Origin: Chitinophagales bacterium
Lineage (GTDB): Bacteria > Bacteroidota > Bacteroidia > Chitinophagales > UBA2359
DNA length: 64,000 bases
Direction of reading: 5' to 3'
Assembly: GCA_020636475.1 (NCBI GenBank)
Contig: JACJXU010000001.1
Coordinates: 372,001-436,000, forward strand
The position numbers and the translations under genes were made by a program. Numbering within the stretch: position 1 is the stretch's first letter; every line of letters begins with the position of its first letter. The notes below the pieces were generated by a model. That model was not told where the DNA came from. It saw only the letters and a program-made list of their open reading frames with translations, and ran no database searches. Below, in pieces: positions 54,401 to 63,610 of this stretch.

Positions 54401-56417
54401 CAACGGATGTACTTTATCTACTTCCGAATTAGTTACCGTAGCTTCACTTCCTTCCGCAGATTTCGACTTTTCTATCGAAGCAACTTGTGTGGGCAACAAC
54501 ATTATATTTGAATACAACGGCAATACCAACAATTTAAACTTTAACTGGAACTTTGGCAACGCTGCTTCTAATCCTACTTCTACGTTTGCCGGACCGCATA
54601 CCATTAATTATAGCACTGCCGGAACAAAAAATATTGTTTTAACTGTAACCAATAGTGCAGGCTGCCAGCGACAAGTAACCCAACAAGTAGAAGTGTATAG
54701 CCAACTAACAGCACCGCAACCTTTGTGTGTGAATCAAACAGACAACAGTTTGCAAATAGAATGGAATACTGTGACTGGTGCTACTTCTTATCTGGTAGTT
54801 ACAGGCACTAATACTACTACTGTTACGGGCAATACATTTACCCTTAACAACCTCAATCAAGGCGATGAAGTGGTGTTTAATGTATATGCGCTTGGCGAAA
54901 TTGATTGTGCCAACAGTGGCGTGGGTAGTACCAGTTGTGTTGCGGAGGCTTGCCCTGCTATTGCCATAAGTATTAATGCCTTAGACGAAAGCTACTGCTA
55001 CGGTGCCGATGCGGTGAACTTAATTGGTTCTCCGGCAGGAGGAACTTTTAAAGTAGATGGTGTTACTACAAACAGTTTAAACCCTTCTGCTTTAACGCCG
55101 GGCGAACATACTATTTCTTATACCATTTTCCAACAAGAAACCGACTGTACTTATTCAACAGAAACAACGGTTCAAATCAATCCCCCTTTAACCCTAAACA
55201 TAGCAAGTTCCAACAATAATATTTGTCCGGGAACAAGTGTTATACTAAGCAGTGATTTGGGCGGTAATGTAACATGGAATGGTCCGGGCTTATCGGATTA
55301 TGTAGGAAGCACCGTAGAAATTACACCTACCGAAAACGCAACTTACACGGCTATAGCAAGCAATAGCGAAGGTTGTATTTCCGAAGGAAGTATAGAAATT
55401 ACAGTTTCTTTAGATGCCTTGCCGATTGCCGATTTCGGAGTCAATGCAAATACTATTTGTCCGGGAGAAACCTTAAACTTAATCAACGCCTCTATTAATG
55501 CTACTACAAGTACTTGGGAAATTACCGACCAACAAGGTCAAACCAATACTTATATTGATGCAAACCCAAGTGTAGTATTTGAAGAACCCGGACTTTATTC
55601 TGTAAAACTCACCGTAGAAGGTTGTGGAAACAATACAGACGTATTAGAAGTAAGCGACTTCATTGAAGTTATTACGACTCCCGATATTGAAATTGAAGGA
55701 TTGCATGCTGTTTGTCCGGGCGAAGAACTTACGCTAAACATTGCTACAGGCAGTTTATTTGATGTAGTTTGGAGTACCGAAGGTGTAAATGATGTAGCGG
55801 CAAATGAAATAAGTTTTACACCTACCCAAAACGGACAAGTACACGTTAGTGCGAGCAATGCAAGTGGTTGTAGTGCGTCAAAAGCATTTTTGGTGGAAGT
55901 GTATGAAGTTACGCCACTAAGCATTACCAACGATACTATTGTTTGCCCCGGCACACCGGTTCAAATAAATGCTGATGGTGCCGTAAGCTATACTTGGTCG
56001 CCTGCTAATGTTTTGGATAATGCTAATGTGAGCAATCCTATTATTACAACAGAAACAGACGTAACCTTAAACGTAGAAGCCGTAGATGCAAATGGCTGTG
56101 GCAAAACCGGCGATTTTGTATTATCGGTAGATGAAGAACTTTGTGAGGTAGTAGAACTTTCTGTTCCCAACACCATTACACCCAATGGCGACAACTACAA
56201 CGAATCTTGGGTTATTCAAGGCTTAGAGAACTATCCTAACCACAGAATTGAAATTTACAACCGTTGGGGAATGCTTATTTACGAAGCGAGTCCTTACAAC
56301 AACGACTGGAAAGGAACTTCCGAAGGAAAAGACCTTCCTGATGGCACTTACTACTACTTGTTGTACTTAGATAGAGATGCCACACCACAAACAGGTACTA
56401 TTACTTTGATGAAATAA
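51474..56417 (+). CDS. PorU2-like C25 peptidase with Ig/PKD repeats and type B T9SS sorting domain
   Basis: A 1647-residue exported protein. After the signal (MSFGVFAQ) an N-terminal beta-domain carries the VYRISYSTLQSMGIP pattern seen in PorU-type sortases. The C25 (gingipain/PorU) domain spans about 420-790, with HVLLLGKS, His657 in INYSGHAGVP and Cys690 in IISNSCFIG as the catalytic pair. From about 840 to 1560 there are Ig-like and PKD-like repeats. The C-terminal ~85 residues (VPNTITPNGDNYNESW, IEIYNRWGMLIYE, GKDLPDGTYYYLLYL) are a gliding-motility type (type B) sorting domain. So it is itself secreted cargo. PorP/SprF follows, as is usual for type B clients. Confidence 0.88.
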   Translation: MIKLRILFTWTCLLMSFGVFAQSYGYGNNWIDYGNTYYQFEIKETGVYRISYSTLQSMGIPLVGANFRLYGRGAEVPIYVSTSGTFGASDYIEFYAEENDGYFDTQIFVSPTDHMNPYKSLFTKKSSYFLTVTNGPNKRYVQSLVDISGTNTPEPYFWYESLLSLSTQFNYGVGHKDPTGVISYFGLYEKGEGRASSTINTDQPTPLLSTFGVNTPYRYTAGNLEATVNMRLVGTSEAILAVPNHFFKVISNSKTFYNGSSFRYDLSNVAFNMNISDMSDATSFYIEPRDSVMTIANTNFNLETNIRLSYIKVKYPRQFNFGNATSFEFTIDASTEKYIEISNFNGGTSPILYDKTTQRRMTPVVENGKYKFKISPIAGAPNEHKMLILNSSEISYISSSAIAPMNFTNYANTANQGNYVIITHPSLEAGAVDYVNQYKQYRESALGGGYDVVVVNIEELYMQFSHGIRKHPLSVRNFINYAMDKWSVKPTHVLLLGKSIEYDTMNESDNVNLNNFEKCLIPTWGHQPSDVSLAAPSNYDYRPRVAIGRVPAKTPAEVRAYLDKLKEYEAWFVTDCNDLSDREWMQRALHIAKGFNTTEMNKYLEDLDSYTAHQTSTPASMEIVNTFQASNLGGTTPSPLFSTYLTQGLGVINYSGHAGVPTSEYWSYTVGQCSQYNNEGKYPMIISNSCFIGQIHRQNATSMAENWVLTDNRGCIGLLATIALSFPDYLQQYTEVLSEHLYNSHYGETIGEAMKHTIEDIYTPPTNQYGEGVTVTSLEFTWAGDPAIRPYSWKNPEYVLSNVSSSPNLNQPTVNLSCDDIEVSFTLENLGKVSGDVTITITRVLPDGTEMVEINQTVATPDRSKNYTFSLPPRLDVGLGSNDFIIEINAGQTVTEDCYNNNTFTYSNVNIASGGGSTVNVQIQNLDNTYCEDDGDITLQANVSGGTFTVNGQTATKFKPSTLGPGDYTVTYTYDDNGCTLSTSELVTVASLPSADFDFSIEATCVGNNIIFEYNGNTNNLNFNWNFGNAASNPTSTFAGPHTINYSTAGTKNIVLTVTNSAGCQRQVTQQVEVYSQLTAPQPLCVNQTDNSLQIEWNTVTGATSYLVVTGTNTTTVTGNTFTLNNLNQGDEVVFNVYALGEIDCANSGVGSTSCVAEACPAIAISINALDESYCYGADAVNLIGSPAGGTFKVDGVTTNSLNPSALTPGEHTISYTIFQQETDCTYSTETTVQINPPLTLNIASSNNNICPGTSVILSSDLGGNVTWNGPGLSDYVGSTVEITPTENATYTAIASNSEGCISEGSIEITVSLDALPIADFGVNANTICPGETLNLINASINATTSTWEITDQQGQTNTYIDANPSVVFEEPGLYSVKLTVEGCGNNTDVLEVSDFIEVITTPDIEIEGLHAVCPGEELTLNIATGSLFDVVWSTEGVNDVAANEISFTPTQNGQVHVSASNASGCSASKAFLVEVYEVTPLSITNDTIVCPGTPVQINADGAVSYTWSPANVLDNANVSNPIITTETDVTLNVEAVDANGCGKTGDFVLSVDEELCEVVELSVPNTITPNGDNYNESWVIQGLENYPNHRIEIYNRWGMLIYEASPYNNDWKGTSEGKDLPDGTYYYLLYLDRDATPQTGTITLMK

Positions 56418-56500
56418 AAAAATTTATTGGGGAGTCTTATCGCAAATGGTGAGACTTCCCTTATTTTCTTGCACCTTATTAAAATATTATACTTTCAATC

Positions 56501-57436
56501 ATGAAGAAATTACTATTTGTCCTAATCATATTTTTTGCCAGTGCCGCCGCCGTAGAAGCACAGCAAATTTACCAGCTAACCCAATATATGCTCAACGACT
56601 TCGCCTACAATCCGGCGGTTGCGGGAAAAGGCGGACAACTTATTGATGCAAAAATTACGTACCGCAAACAGTGGGCGGGCGGTTTTGACGGCGACGAGCC
56701 TTCTACTTTTTTATTGGGTGGACACACCAGCTTAAACGAAGCTAAATCTGTTGGAGTGGGTGTATTAATCTACGCCGACAAAACAGGACCTACGCGCAGA
56801 ACGGGCGTAGAACTCGCTTATGCTTATCATTTACCTTTTAATAACAGCGAACAGCATTTATCTTTTGGAATTGGTGCCAATATTCTGAACTATGGCATAG
56901 ATTTTAACAAATTAAACCTTAGCGAAGCCGGCGACCCTGCTGTTGCCAGCAACACCGATGCCAAAACAACTATTGATTTCAACTTTGGTACTTATTTCTA
57001 TTCCGCCAATTACTGGTTAGGCTTGTCCATCAATAATCTGGCAGGGCGCAGCATTAGTCTGAGCGACGAAGCCGAAAACAACGAAGGAACGATTGAATTG
57101 GCGCGCCACTTGTTTATTAGCGGTGGTTATCAGTTTGATATTGCTGAAGATTTTGCGCTTGAGCCTTCTGTTTTGTTCAAATCTGCTGCCGAAAGTCAAT
57201 TTGATATAAATCTTAGAGGAATTTACCAAGAGCAATATTGGGCAGGACTTTCCGTTCGTCCGAAAGATGCGATTGCTATTTTGGTGGGTGTGGCTTTAAA
57301 TAATGGTTTTAATGCAGCGTATTCCTACGACATCACTACTTCGGGTTTAAATGCCGTAAGTAATGGTTCGCATGAAATATGTATCGGATACAAATTCGGT
57401 TGGGGCGTAACCAACGATGTTCCGGCGGCATTTTAG
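56501..57436 (+). CDS. Type IX secretion membrane protein PorP/SprF family
   Basis: A 311-residue outer-membrane barrel with signal peptide (LFVLIIFFASAAAVEAQ). QIYQLTQYMLNDFAYNPAVAGKGG is the hallmark N-terminus of PorP/SprF, followed by YRKQWAGGFDGDEPSTFLLGGHTSL. These proteins are needed for surface attachment of type B cargo, and paired PorP/SprF genes sit directly after their clients. Here the client is the PorU2-like protein 83 bases upstream. Confidence 0.93.
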   Translation: MKKLLFVLIIFFASAAAVEAQQIYQLTQYMLNDFAYNPAVAGKGGQLIDAKITYRKQWAGGFDGDEPSTFLLGGHTSLNEAKSVGVGVLIYADKTGPTRRTGVELAYAYHLPFNNSEQHLSFGIGANILNYGIDFNKLNLSEAGDPAVASNTDAKTTIDFNFGTYFYSANYWLGLSINNLAGRSISLSDEAENNEGTIELARHLFISGGYQFDIAEDFALEPSVLFKSAAESQFDINLRGIYQEQYWAGLSVRPKDAIAILVGVALNNGFNAAYSYDITTSGLNAVSNGSHEICIGYKFGWGVTNDVPAAF

Positions 57437-57462
57437 GGAAAGCGATTTTATAATAAAAAAAG

Positions 57463-57491
57463 GGCGGGCGGCAAATTTTGCCGCCCGCCCT
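57463..57491. terminator. Strong bidirectional terminator
   Basis: GGGCGGGCGGCAAA (57463-57476) and TTTGCCGCCCGCCC (57478-57491) form a perfect 14-bp stem around a single central T, with an A-run before and a T-run after. It separates PorP/SprF from the convergent BON-LysM gene. Confidence 0.93.
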
Positions 57492-57515
57492 ATTTTTTGC
57501 TATTTTCGCTAATAT

Positions 57516-58010
57516 CTATGCAAGATTAGGAATACGCAATACTTGTCCCGGATAAATTTTATCAGGATGAGAAAGCATTGGTTTGTTTGCTTCAAAAATT
57601 TCCGGATATTTCATTGCATCGCCGTACACACTTTTAGCAATTTTAGACAATGAATCTCCTTTTTGCACCGTATAGAATTGTGCTTCCGGCTCAGGCACAT
57701 CTACTTCCAATTTGTCATCTACGGTTGCTACGCCATACGTATTGCCTACCGCAAGTATTACTTTTTCTCTGTCAGATTGCGATTGTGTTTTTCCGGCAAT
57801 AGTTACCGCATCATCATCTACCGCAACATACAAACTCTCTACCGGAATATTCAAATCGTTAATCACATCTATCAATTCGTCTGCTTTATGTGAATTGATT
57901 TCTTCTTGTGTTAATGTTGGAGCTTTAACTTCCGGTGTTGGAGCAGGTGCAGCTTTTTTTGTTCCGAAAATTTTGGCACCGGCTTCTTTAATAAATGAAA
58001 ATAAACCCAT
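57516..58010 (-). CDS. BON-LysM protein (YgaU/Kbp-like)
   Basis: I start at ATG 58010 (MGLFSFIKEAGAKIFG), which is the usual N-terminus; the longer frame adds 21 residues. The 164-residue protein has an Ala/Pro linker, a BON domain (about 50-105: ADELIDVINDLNIPVESLYVAVDDDAVTIAGKTQS) and a C-terminal LysM (YTVQKGDSLSKIAKSVYGDAMKYPEIFEANKP). The E. coli counterpart Kbp binds K+ in the cytoplasm. No signal peptide is present here either. Confidence 0.9.
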   Translation of the reverse strand: MGLFSFIKEAGAKIFGTKKAAPAPTPEVKAPTLTQEEINSHKADELIDVINDLNIPVESLYVAVDDDAVTIAGKTQSQSDREKVILAVGNTYGVATVDDKLEVDVPEPEAQFYTVQKGDSLSKIAKSVYGDAMKYPEIFEANKPMLSHPDKIYPGQVLRIPNLA

Positions 58011-58097
58011 TTGATTGATTATTTTTTTAAGGTTATAAAATAAAAACACTTCCGTAACAACAATTAGTTGCATAAAAGTTTCAAAGTAAATAAAAAA

Positions 58098-59591
58098 TTA
58101 ATTCACCGACCAAGTTGTCGCTTCCTTGGCATCTTTCACCACAACATTCAGCGTATTCAAACGGTCGCGAATTAAGTCCGAAGTAGTCCAATCTTTGTTC
58201 TCGCGTGCCGCTTTTCTAATATCCAAAATAATGTCCATCAGCCCGTCGGTGAGTTTGCCGCCTTGCTCTTTTTGCTCGTTTTTCAAGCCCAATACTACTT
58301 GTATAAAATCGTTGTAAGTAGCTTGCAAACGCGCAAAAGTAGGTTCATCAAGGCTTTCTAAAGCCAATTTTCCATCATTGTAAGCATTTATTTTTCGAGA
58401 AAGTTCAAACAAGTTGGCAATCGTCATTGCCGTATTAAAATCATCGTTCATGCTTTGGTGGCACGCCTCGCAAAGTCTGTTTACTTCCTCCATTTCGGCG
58501 GCATCTTGCAAATTTGCATTGGGCGTTAGCGACAGCTTGTTCAAATTTTCCCACGCATTCATCAAACGGAAGTACGCTTTTTCGGCAGCATCTAAGGCTT
58601 CATTCGAAAAATCCAAAGTGCTTGAATAGTGCGTTTGCAGCATAAAAAAGCGAATAACCATTGGCGCATAGCCTCGCTCCAGCACAGGGTGGTCGCCGGT
58701 AATAAGTTCGGCGGGTAAAAAACCGTTTCCCAAAGATTTGCTCATTTTCTGCCCGTTTACGGTAAGCATATTGGTATGCAACCAATAGCGCGCGCCCTCG
58801 TAGTGTGTAGCTGCTTGGTTTTGGGCTATTTCACATTCGTGGTGCGGAAATTTTAGGTCCATACCGCCACCGTGAATATCAAAATTAGCACCCAAGTATT
58901 TGGTACTCATTACGGAACACTCCAAGTGCCAGCCCGGAAACCCTTCGCCCCAAGGCGATTTCCAACGCATAAGGTGTTCGGGATTCGCTTTTTTCCACAA
59001 AGCAAAATCGAGGTTGTTGCGTTTGTTTTCTTGCCCGTCCAAGTCGCGGGTATTGGCTATCAGGTCTTCTATTTTTCTACCTGAAAGTTTGCCATAGCCT
59101 ACTTTTTTATTAAATTTTTCTACATCAAAATACACCGAACCATCTATTTCGTAAGCGAAGCCTGCGGCTAAAATGGCTTGTGTCATTTCTATCTGCTCCA
59201 AAATATGTCCTGTGGCAATAGGTTCAATGTTCGGCGGCAAACAGTTGAAAAGATACAGCACCTCATGAAAATTGTTGGTGTAAAGTTGCGCTACTTCCAT
59301 CGGTTCTACCTGCATCAGTTTCGCCTGTTTCAACATTTTGTCTTCCGCATTTTCATCTTCCGTTAAATGCCCTACATCCGTAATATTGCGTACGTAGCGT
59401 ACTTTGTAGCCGTAATATTGAAGGTAACGATAAATGACATCGAACGAAACAAAAGTACGCACATTGCCCAAATGCACGTCGTTGTACACCGTAGGTCCGC
59501 AAACATACATACCCACAAAAGGCGAATTGATAGGTACAAAAGTTTCCTTTTTCCTACTAATATTATTATACACTTTTATCAAATGTTCCAT
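58098..59591 (-). CDS. cysS: Cysteinyl-tRNA synthetase
   Basis: A class I aminoacyl-tRNA synthetase of 497 residues from ATG 59591 (MEHLIKVYNN). MYVCGPTVYNDVHLGNVRTF holds the first Zn ligand Cys and the HIGH-type HLGN. GFPGWHLECSVMS gives further Zn ligands. KMSKSLGN is the KMSKS loop. The DALR-like and anticodon domains follow at full length. It charges tRNA-Cys in the cytoplasm. Confidence 0.97.
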   Translation of the reverse strand: MEHLIKVYNNISRKKETFVPINSPFVGMYVCGPTVYNDVHLGNVRTFVSFDVIYRYLQYYGYKVRYVRNITDVGHLTEDENAEDKMLKQAKLMQVEPMEVAQLYTNNFHEVLYLFNCLPPNIEPIATGHILEQIEMTQAILAAGFAYEIDGSVYFDVEKFNKKVGYGKLSGRKIEDLIANTRDLDGQENKRNNLDFALWKKANPEHLMRWKSPWGEGFPGWHLECSVMSTKYLGANFDIHGGGMDLKFPHHECEIAQNQAATHYEGARYWLHTNMLTVNGQKMSKSLGNGFLPAELITGDHPVLERGYAPMVIRFFMLQTHYSSTLDFSNEALDAAEKAYFRLMNAWENLNKLSLTPNANLQDAAEMEEVNRLCEACHQSMNDDFNTAMTIANLFELSRKINAYNDGKLALESLDEPTFARLQATYNDFIQVVLGLKNEQKEQGGKLTDGLMDIILDIRKAARENKDWTTSDLIRDRLNTLNVVVKDAKEATTWSVN

Positions 59592-59697
59592 AAGCAGCAA
59601 ATATACTATTTTTTAATTTTCAGCAAATTTTTTTTGTTTTCAACACCTATTTCCATGCCAAAATAAATTTTAACACCTTCTCCTACCCTTTTAATCT

Positions 59698-61113
59698 TTA
59701 CCAATTCCTGTGTTTTTGCAAAATATCGTCTCGGACATTGCGCAAAGATGCACTTATACCCACTTTGTAGGTATGCGGATTTTCAAAACGCTTGTGTTCT
59801 TCGGGCAATAAAGTCAAGCGTTGTTGCGCATAGGCTTTTATTTGTTGAATGGTCTTTTTTTCCATCAGTCGTTTGCCGTTTTCCATTACAGGCTGCAAAA
59901 TATTTTCGTAGGGCAAACCGCTCACATGCGTGTATTGGTTGGCAAAAACGGCACTGTATAGCGTTTCACATTCATTTTCTTCGTAAAGCAAAATTCCATC
60001 GCGATAAAAATAGCCTTCTTTGTCAAAAAACCGCCAGAGTTTTTTCCGTCCGGGCAAAGAGTTTTTAAACAAATCGTTAGAAATTTTCATACTGGGCTTA
60101 TTGTTGTACAAGCTCATTTTAAAAACGCCGTCCAAAGCCGATGCGCCGTGTGCTGTAATAAGTTTTGTGCCAATACCAAATCCGTCAATAGGTGCTTTCT
60201 GCAAATCGAGCGAGCGAATAAGGTATTCATCCAATTGATTCGTAACAATTATTTTTACATACGCCAAATCCGCTTCATCGAGCATTTTTCGGGCTTTTTT
60301 ACTTAAATATGCCAAGTCTCCGCTATCCAAACGTACCGCAAAAAGTCGCTTGCCTGCTTTTTCCATTTCCTTGGCAACTGTAATAGCATTGGGCATACCA
60401 ATTTGTAGGGTATTGTAAGTGTCCACCAGCAAAATAAGCTGTTCGTTGGGTTGCGAATCAACGTATTTTCTAAAAGCGGTGAGTTCATCATCAAAACTTT
60501 GTACCCACGTATGCGCCATCGTATTCCACAAAGGCAAGCCGTGGTAATAACCACCCAATGTATTGGAACTAAGGTCGGCTCCGCCAATAATTGCGGCTCT
60601 GCTTGCGTGCATACCGCTCCAGGCTTGGGCGCGGCGCAAACCAAAATCTATAAACAAACGGTCGCCTACCACTTGCCGCACCCGCGAAGCTTTGGTAGCA
60701 ATAAGCGACTGAAAATTGATGAGATTGAGCAACAGTGTTTCAATGAGTTGTACTTCAATAAAATTTCCCTCCACACGCATTACGGGAGCCGTAGCAAAAA
60801 CCACTTCGCCTTCTTGTGGCGCGTAAATATTTGCCCGAAACTTCATATTGGCTAAATATTCCAGAAAAGGCTCGTACAAACCTTGCTCGCGCAAGTAGCG
60901 CAAAGTGTCGGTGTCGTATTGATAATTTTCTACAATATCAATCAAATTTTCCAATCCGGCAAAAATTACATAGCCGCCGTCAAAGGGATTGGTACGAAAG
61001 TAATAATCGAATACGACCCTATCCTCGTGTTTTTGTTGATAAAACAAGCCCTGCGACAAGGCTAAAGCATAAAAGTCGGTGTAAAGAGAAAGTTTATCGA
61101 ATAATTTTCGCAT
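59698..61113 (-). CDS. pncB: Nicotinate phosphoribosyltransferase
   Basis: A 471-residue enzyme of the NAD salvage (Preiss-Handler) pathway that makes nicotinate mononucleotide from nicotinate and PRPP. LYTDFYALALSQGLFYQQKHEDRVVFDYYFRTNPF, IDFGLRRAQAWSGMHASRAAIIGGAD, VRLDSGDLAYLSKKAR and GIGTKLITAHGASALDGVFKM match the long (human NAPRT-like) clade. Active-site residues in GLRRAQ and RLDSGD are intact. The IS element lies 55 bases upstream of its start and may affect its promoter. Confidence 0.95.
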   Translation of the reverse strand: MRKLFDKLSLYTDFYALALSQGLFYQQKHEDRVVFDYYFRTNPFDGGYVIFAGLENLIDIVENYQYDTDTLRYLREQGLYEPFLEYLANMKFRANIYAPQEGEVVFATAPVMRVEGNFIEVQLIETLLLNLINFQSLIATKASRVRQVVGDRLFIDFGLRRAQAWSGMHASRAAIIGGADLSSNTLGGYYHGLPLWNTMAHTWVQSFDDELTAFRKYVDSQPNEQLILLVDTYNTLQIGMPNAITVAKEMEKAGKRLFAVRLDSGDLAYLSKKARKMLDEADLAYVKIIVTNQLDEYLIRSLDLQKAPIDGFGIGTKLITAHGASALDGVFKMSLYNNKPSMKISNDLFKNSLPGRKKLWRFFDKEGYFYRDGILLYEENECETLYSAVFANQYTHVSGLPYENILQPVMENGKRLMEKKTIQQIKAYAQQRLTLLPEEHKRFENPHTYKVGISASLRNVRDDILQKHRNW

Positions 61114-61168
61114 TGCTTGATTATTTTCAAAATTTATATTGCAAACATACGCATTCGTTTGTTTTTAA

Positions 61169-62170
61169 CCTGAGTTCGATTAATAATTCTACATAAAAAA
61201 CCGGGGAAAAGCAAGAAATAGCTGTATATTTAATGCTCTGAACAACAAATATTTAACAGCTATTTCTATGATTAATTTCGATAAAATTACGGATATTTTT
61301 TGTGTTGTGGATGAATTTTGCACTAATTTTCATCAATCTACCCAAAGTTTTATAATTGGAAACAAACCCAAACGCCCACCAACAATGACAACTTCTGAAG
61401 TTGTGACCATTTATCTGCTATTTCATTTAAGCGGTTTTCGGTGTTTCAAGCACTTCTACCTTTATTATGTCCTAAAACATATGAAAACGAATTTCCTAAT
61501 ACGGTTTCCTACAATCGCTTTGTTGAGTTGATGCAGTCTGCCATTATGCCATTGACTATATTTGCAAAAACTTGTTGTTTAGGGAAATGTAGCGGAATAT
61601 CATTTATTGACTCTACCCCATTAGGGTTTGTAAAACAAGCGGATTAAACGCAATAAAGTGTTCAAAGGTTTTGCTACAACCGAAAATCAACTATGGATGG
61701 TTTCATGGCTTTAAACTGCATATCATTATCAATGACAAAGGTGAAATTATCAGTTTTGCCATCACCCAAGCCAATGTAGATGACCGTGAGCCTTTGAAAA
61801 ATGAAGGTTTTCTCAAAGCGGTTTTCGGTAAAATCTTCGGCGATAAAGGCTACATCAGCCAAAAACTCCAACAAATCCTATTTGTGGACGGTATCCATTT
61901 AATCACAACCATCCGTAACAATATGAAAAACAGCTTAATGACTATGTCTGATAAAATGCTACTCCGTAAACGCTCAGTTATTGAGACTGTGAACGACGAA
62001 CTCAAAAACATCTGTCAAGTAGAGCATTCCAGACATAGAAGTGTCTGCAACTTCATAACCAACCTGATTGCAGGTATTATTGCCTATCACTTCTTGCCAA
62101 AAAAACCTTCCCTGAAATTTGGAACATTCAAATCTAATCAGTTAACTGTGTTTTATTAATCGAACTCAGG
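61169..62170 (+). mobile_element. IS982-family insertion sequence with inverted repeats and 7-bp target duplication
   Basis: A 1002-bp element. The ends CCTGAGTTCGATTAATAA (61169-61186) and its inverse (62153-62170) form perfect 18-bp terminal repeats, with AA/TT extending the symmetry by two. TTTTTAA at 61162-61168 is repeated at 62171-62177 as the target duplication. The single transposase gene is frame-broken. Intact ends and an exact duplication point to a fairly recent insertion, followed by inactivating indels (or to sequencing error). Confidence 0.9.
61268..62159 (+). pseudogene. IS982-family transposase, broken by two frameshifts
   Basis: Three consecutive frames make one DDE transposase. 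The first (from 61268) has the N-terminal helices and KRPPTMTTSEVVTIYLLFHLSGF. The second (to 61647) has VSYNRFVELMQSA and SFIDSTPL with the first Asp. The third (61671-62159) has YGWFHGFKLHIIIN, the second Asp in IFGDKGYIS and the Glu in RSVIETVNDELKN. Frame changes fall at about 61440-61530 and 61640-61680. All catalytic residues survive, but in separate frames. Programmed frameshifting at both sites seems unlikely. Confidence 0.88.
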
Positions 62171-62270
62171 TTTTTAATAAAATGGTAGTTTTTATTTTGC
62201 GATAACATTATTAGGATTACCGAAAAATCGAACAATTATTATAGCCCTACAGAATAAGTGTTTCTGCTAA

Positions 62271-62536
62271 ATTATACTAAAATCGAATAATTGTTGCCTA
62301 TTAAAAAAGGGAAACGCATCATCATTTACGGGATTTTCGTGCAGTTTTTGTATAATCGAGTAAAAAATCTTTTTTCGCAGTATAGCAGTTTTGGTATAAA
62401 AATGCTTAGTTCCGTGTGTATTTTCGACCGTATGGGAGAAATCTCAATGTGAGAATATGAGATACCTCTCTGCGTTTCGGCAAGACAAAGTAATTTCATT
62501 TTCATTTACACAACTTTCATACTGTTTTGGTATTAG
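62271..62536. repeat. Dispersed MITE-like repeat, copy 3 (diverged, with embedded second repeat)
   Basis: The left end (ATACTAAAATCGAATAATTG) and the block GGGAAACGCATCATCATTTAC match the outer unit of copy 1. TTTTTCGCAGTATAGCAGTTTTGG matches copies 1 and 2, and the right end (CAACTTTCATACTGTTTTGG) matches both. The middle, about 62405-62495, is unrelated and holds ATCTCA/TGAGAT-type inverse words around TTTCGACCGTATGGGAGAAA, another kind of REP-like element. No gene is seen in 62178-62598. The bioB promoter may lie at the repeat edge. Confidence 0.7.
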
Positions 62537-62598
62537 CTATTTTTCGTGGCAAAAAACAATTAATACGCTTATCTTAGCTGCCAAAAAATCATTGAAAA

Positions 62599-63594
62599 AT
62601 GAGTACATTAAAACACAACTGGACTCGAGAAGAAGTAACTGCTTTGTACAACAAGCCGCTCATTTCACTAATTTTTGAAGCGGGGACTATGCACCGTCAG
62701 TACTTTAATCCCGAAGAAGTACAGGTTTCTTCCTTGCTTTCCATCAAAACGGGCGGTTGCCCTGAAGATTGCGCTTATTGCCCGCAAGCCGCACGCTACC
62801 AAACAGAAGTGGCGGTACACAAACTATTGGACAAAGAAACGGTACTTCAAAAAGCCAAAGAAGCACAAAGCGAAGGTGCCTCGCGTTTTTGTATGGGTGC
62901 CGCTTGGCGCGAAGTACGCGATAACCGCGATTTTGACAAAGTATTGGATATGGTGAAAGACGTGAATGCGCTGGGAATGGAAGTTTGTTGCACTTTGGGT
63001 ATGCTCAGCGAATCACAAGCCAAACGCCTTAAAGAAGCCGGACTGTTTGCCTACAACCATAACTTGGATACTTCGGAGGAATTTTATGGCGATATTATCA
63101 GTACGCGTACCTATCAAGACAGAATGGATACGCTGCAAAATGTGCGCAAAGCCGGACTTACGGTTTGTTGTGGCGGAATAATAGGTATGGGCGAAAGCGA
63201 AAACGACCGTATTGCTTTGTTGCAAAATCTGGCAAATCAGCTGCCTCACCCTGAGTCGGTGCCGATAAATGCGCTGATAAGTGTGGACGGAACACCTTTG
63301 CAGGAGCAGGAAAAAGTGCCTGTTTGGGATATGGTACGCACTATTGCTGTTGCCAAAATATTGATGCCGGCATCTATGATTCGCCTTAGTGCCGGACGTG
63401 TGAATATGACCGCCGCCGAGCAAGCACTTTGCTTCTTAGCCGGCGCAAATTCTATTTTTGCAGGCGATAAATTACTCACTACACCCAATCCGAGTTTTGT
63501 TGGCGACCAAGAGCTTTTTGCGCATTTAGGGCTGCAACCTATGGAAGCATTTTGCAGCCAAAAAGTGGTAGAAAATTCGACTAAAAACGCCTAA
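62599..63594 (+). CDS. bioB: Biotin synthase
   Basis: A 331-residue radical-SAM enzyme that inserts sulfur into dethiobiotin. The 4Fe-4S triad is Cys54, Cys58 and Cys61 in [13 protein letters not shown]. The 2Fe-2S site residues appear in [18 protein letters not shown] and [26 protein letters not shown] is a standard block. The length is typical. No other bio gene is visible here, so the pathway genes are scattered. The start follows an AT-rich repeat-derived leader. Confidence 0.97.
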   Translation: MSTLKHNWTREEVTALYNKPLISLIFEAGTMHRQYFNPEEVQVSSLLSIKTGGCPEDCAYCPQAARYQTEVAVHKLLDKETVLQKAKEAQSEGASRFCMGAAWREVRDNRDFDKVLDMVKDVNALGMEVCCTLGMLSESQAKRLKEAGLFAYNHNLDTSEEFYGDIISTRTYQDRMDTLQNVRKAGLTVCCGGIIGMGESENDRIALLQNLANQLPHPESVPINALISVDGTPLQEQEKVPVWDMVRTIAVAKILMPASMIRLSAGRVNMTAAEQALCFLAGANSIFAGDKLLTTPNPSFVGDQELFAHLGLQPMEAFCSQKVVENSTKNA

Positions 63595-63610
63595 ATTCCG
63601 ACAAGAAGAT

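Noticed and set aside
57463..57491. GC-rich perfect hairpin as an attC or mobile-element end
   Set aside because: It has flanking A and T runs, a minimal loop and lies between two convergent genes, exactly as a bidirectional terminator should.
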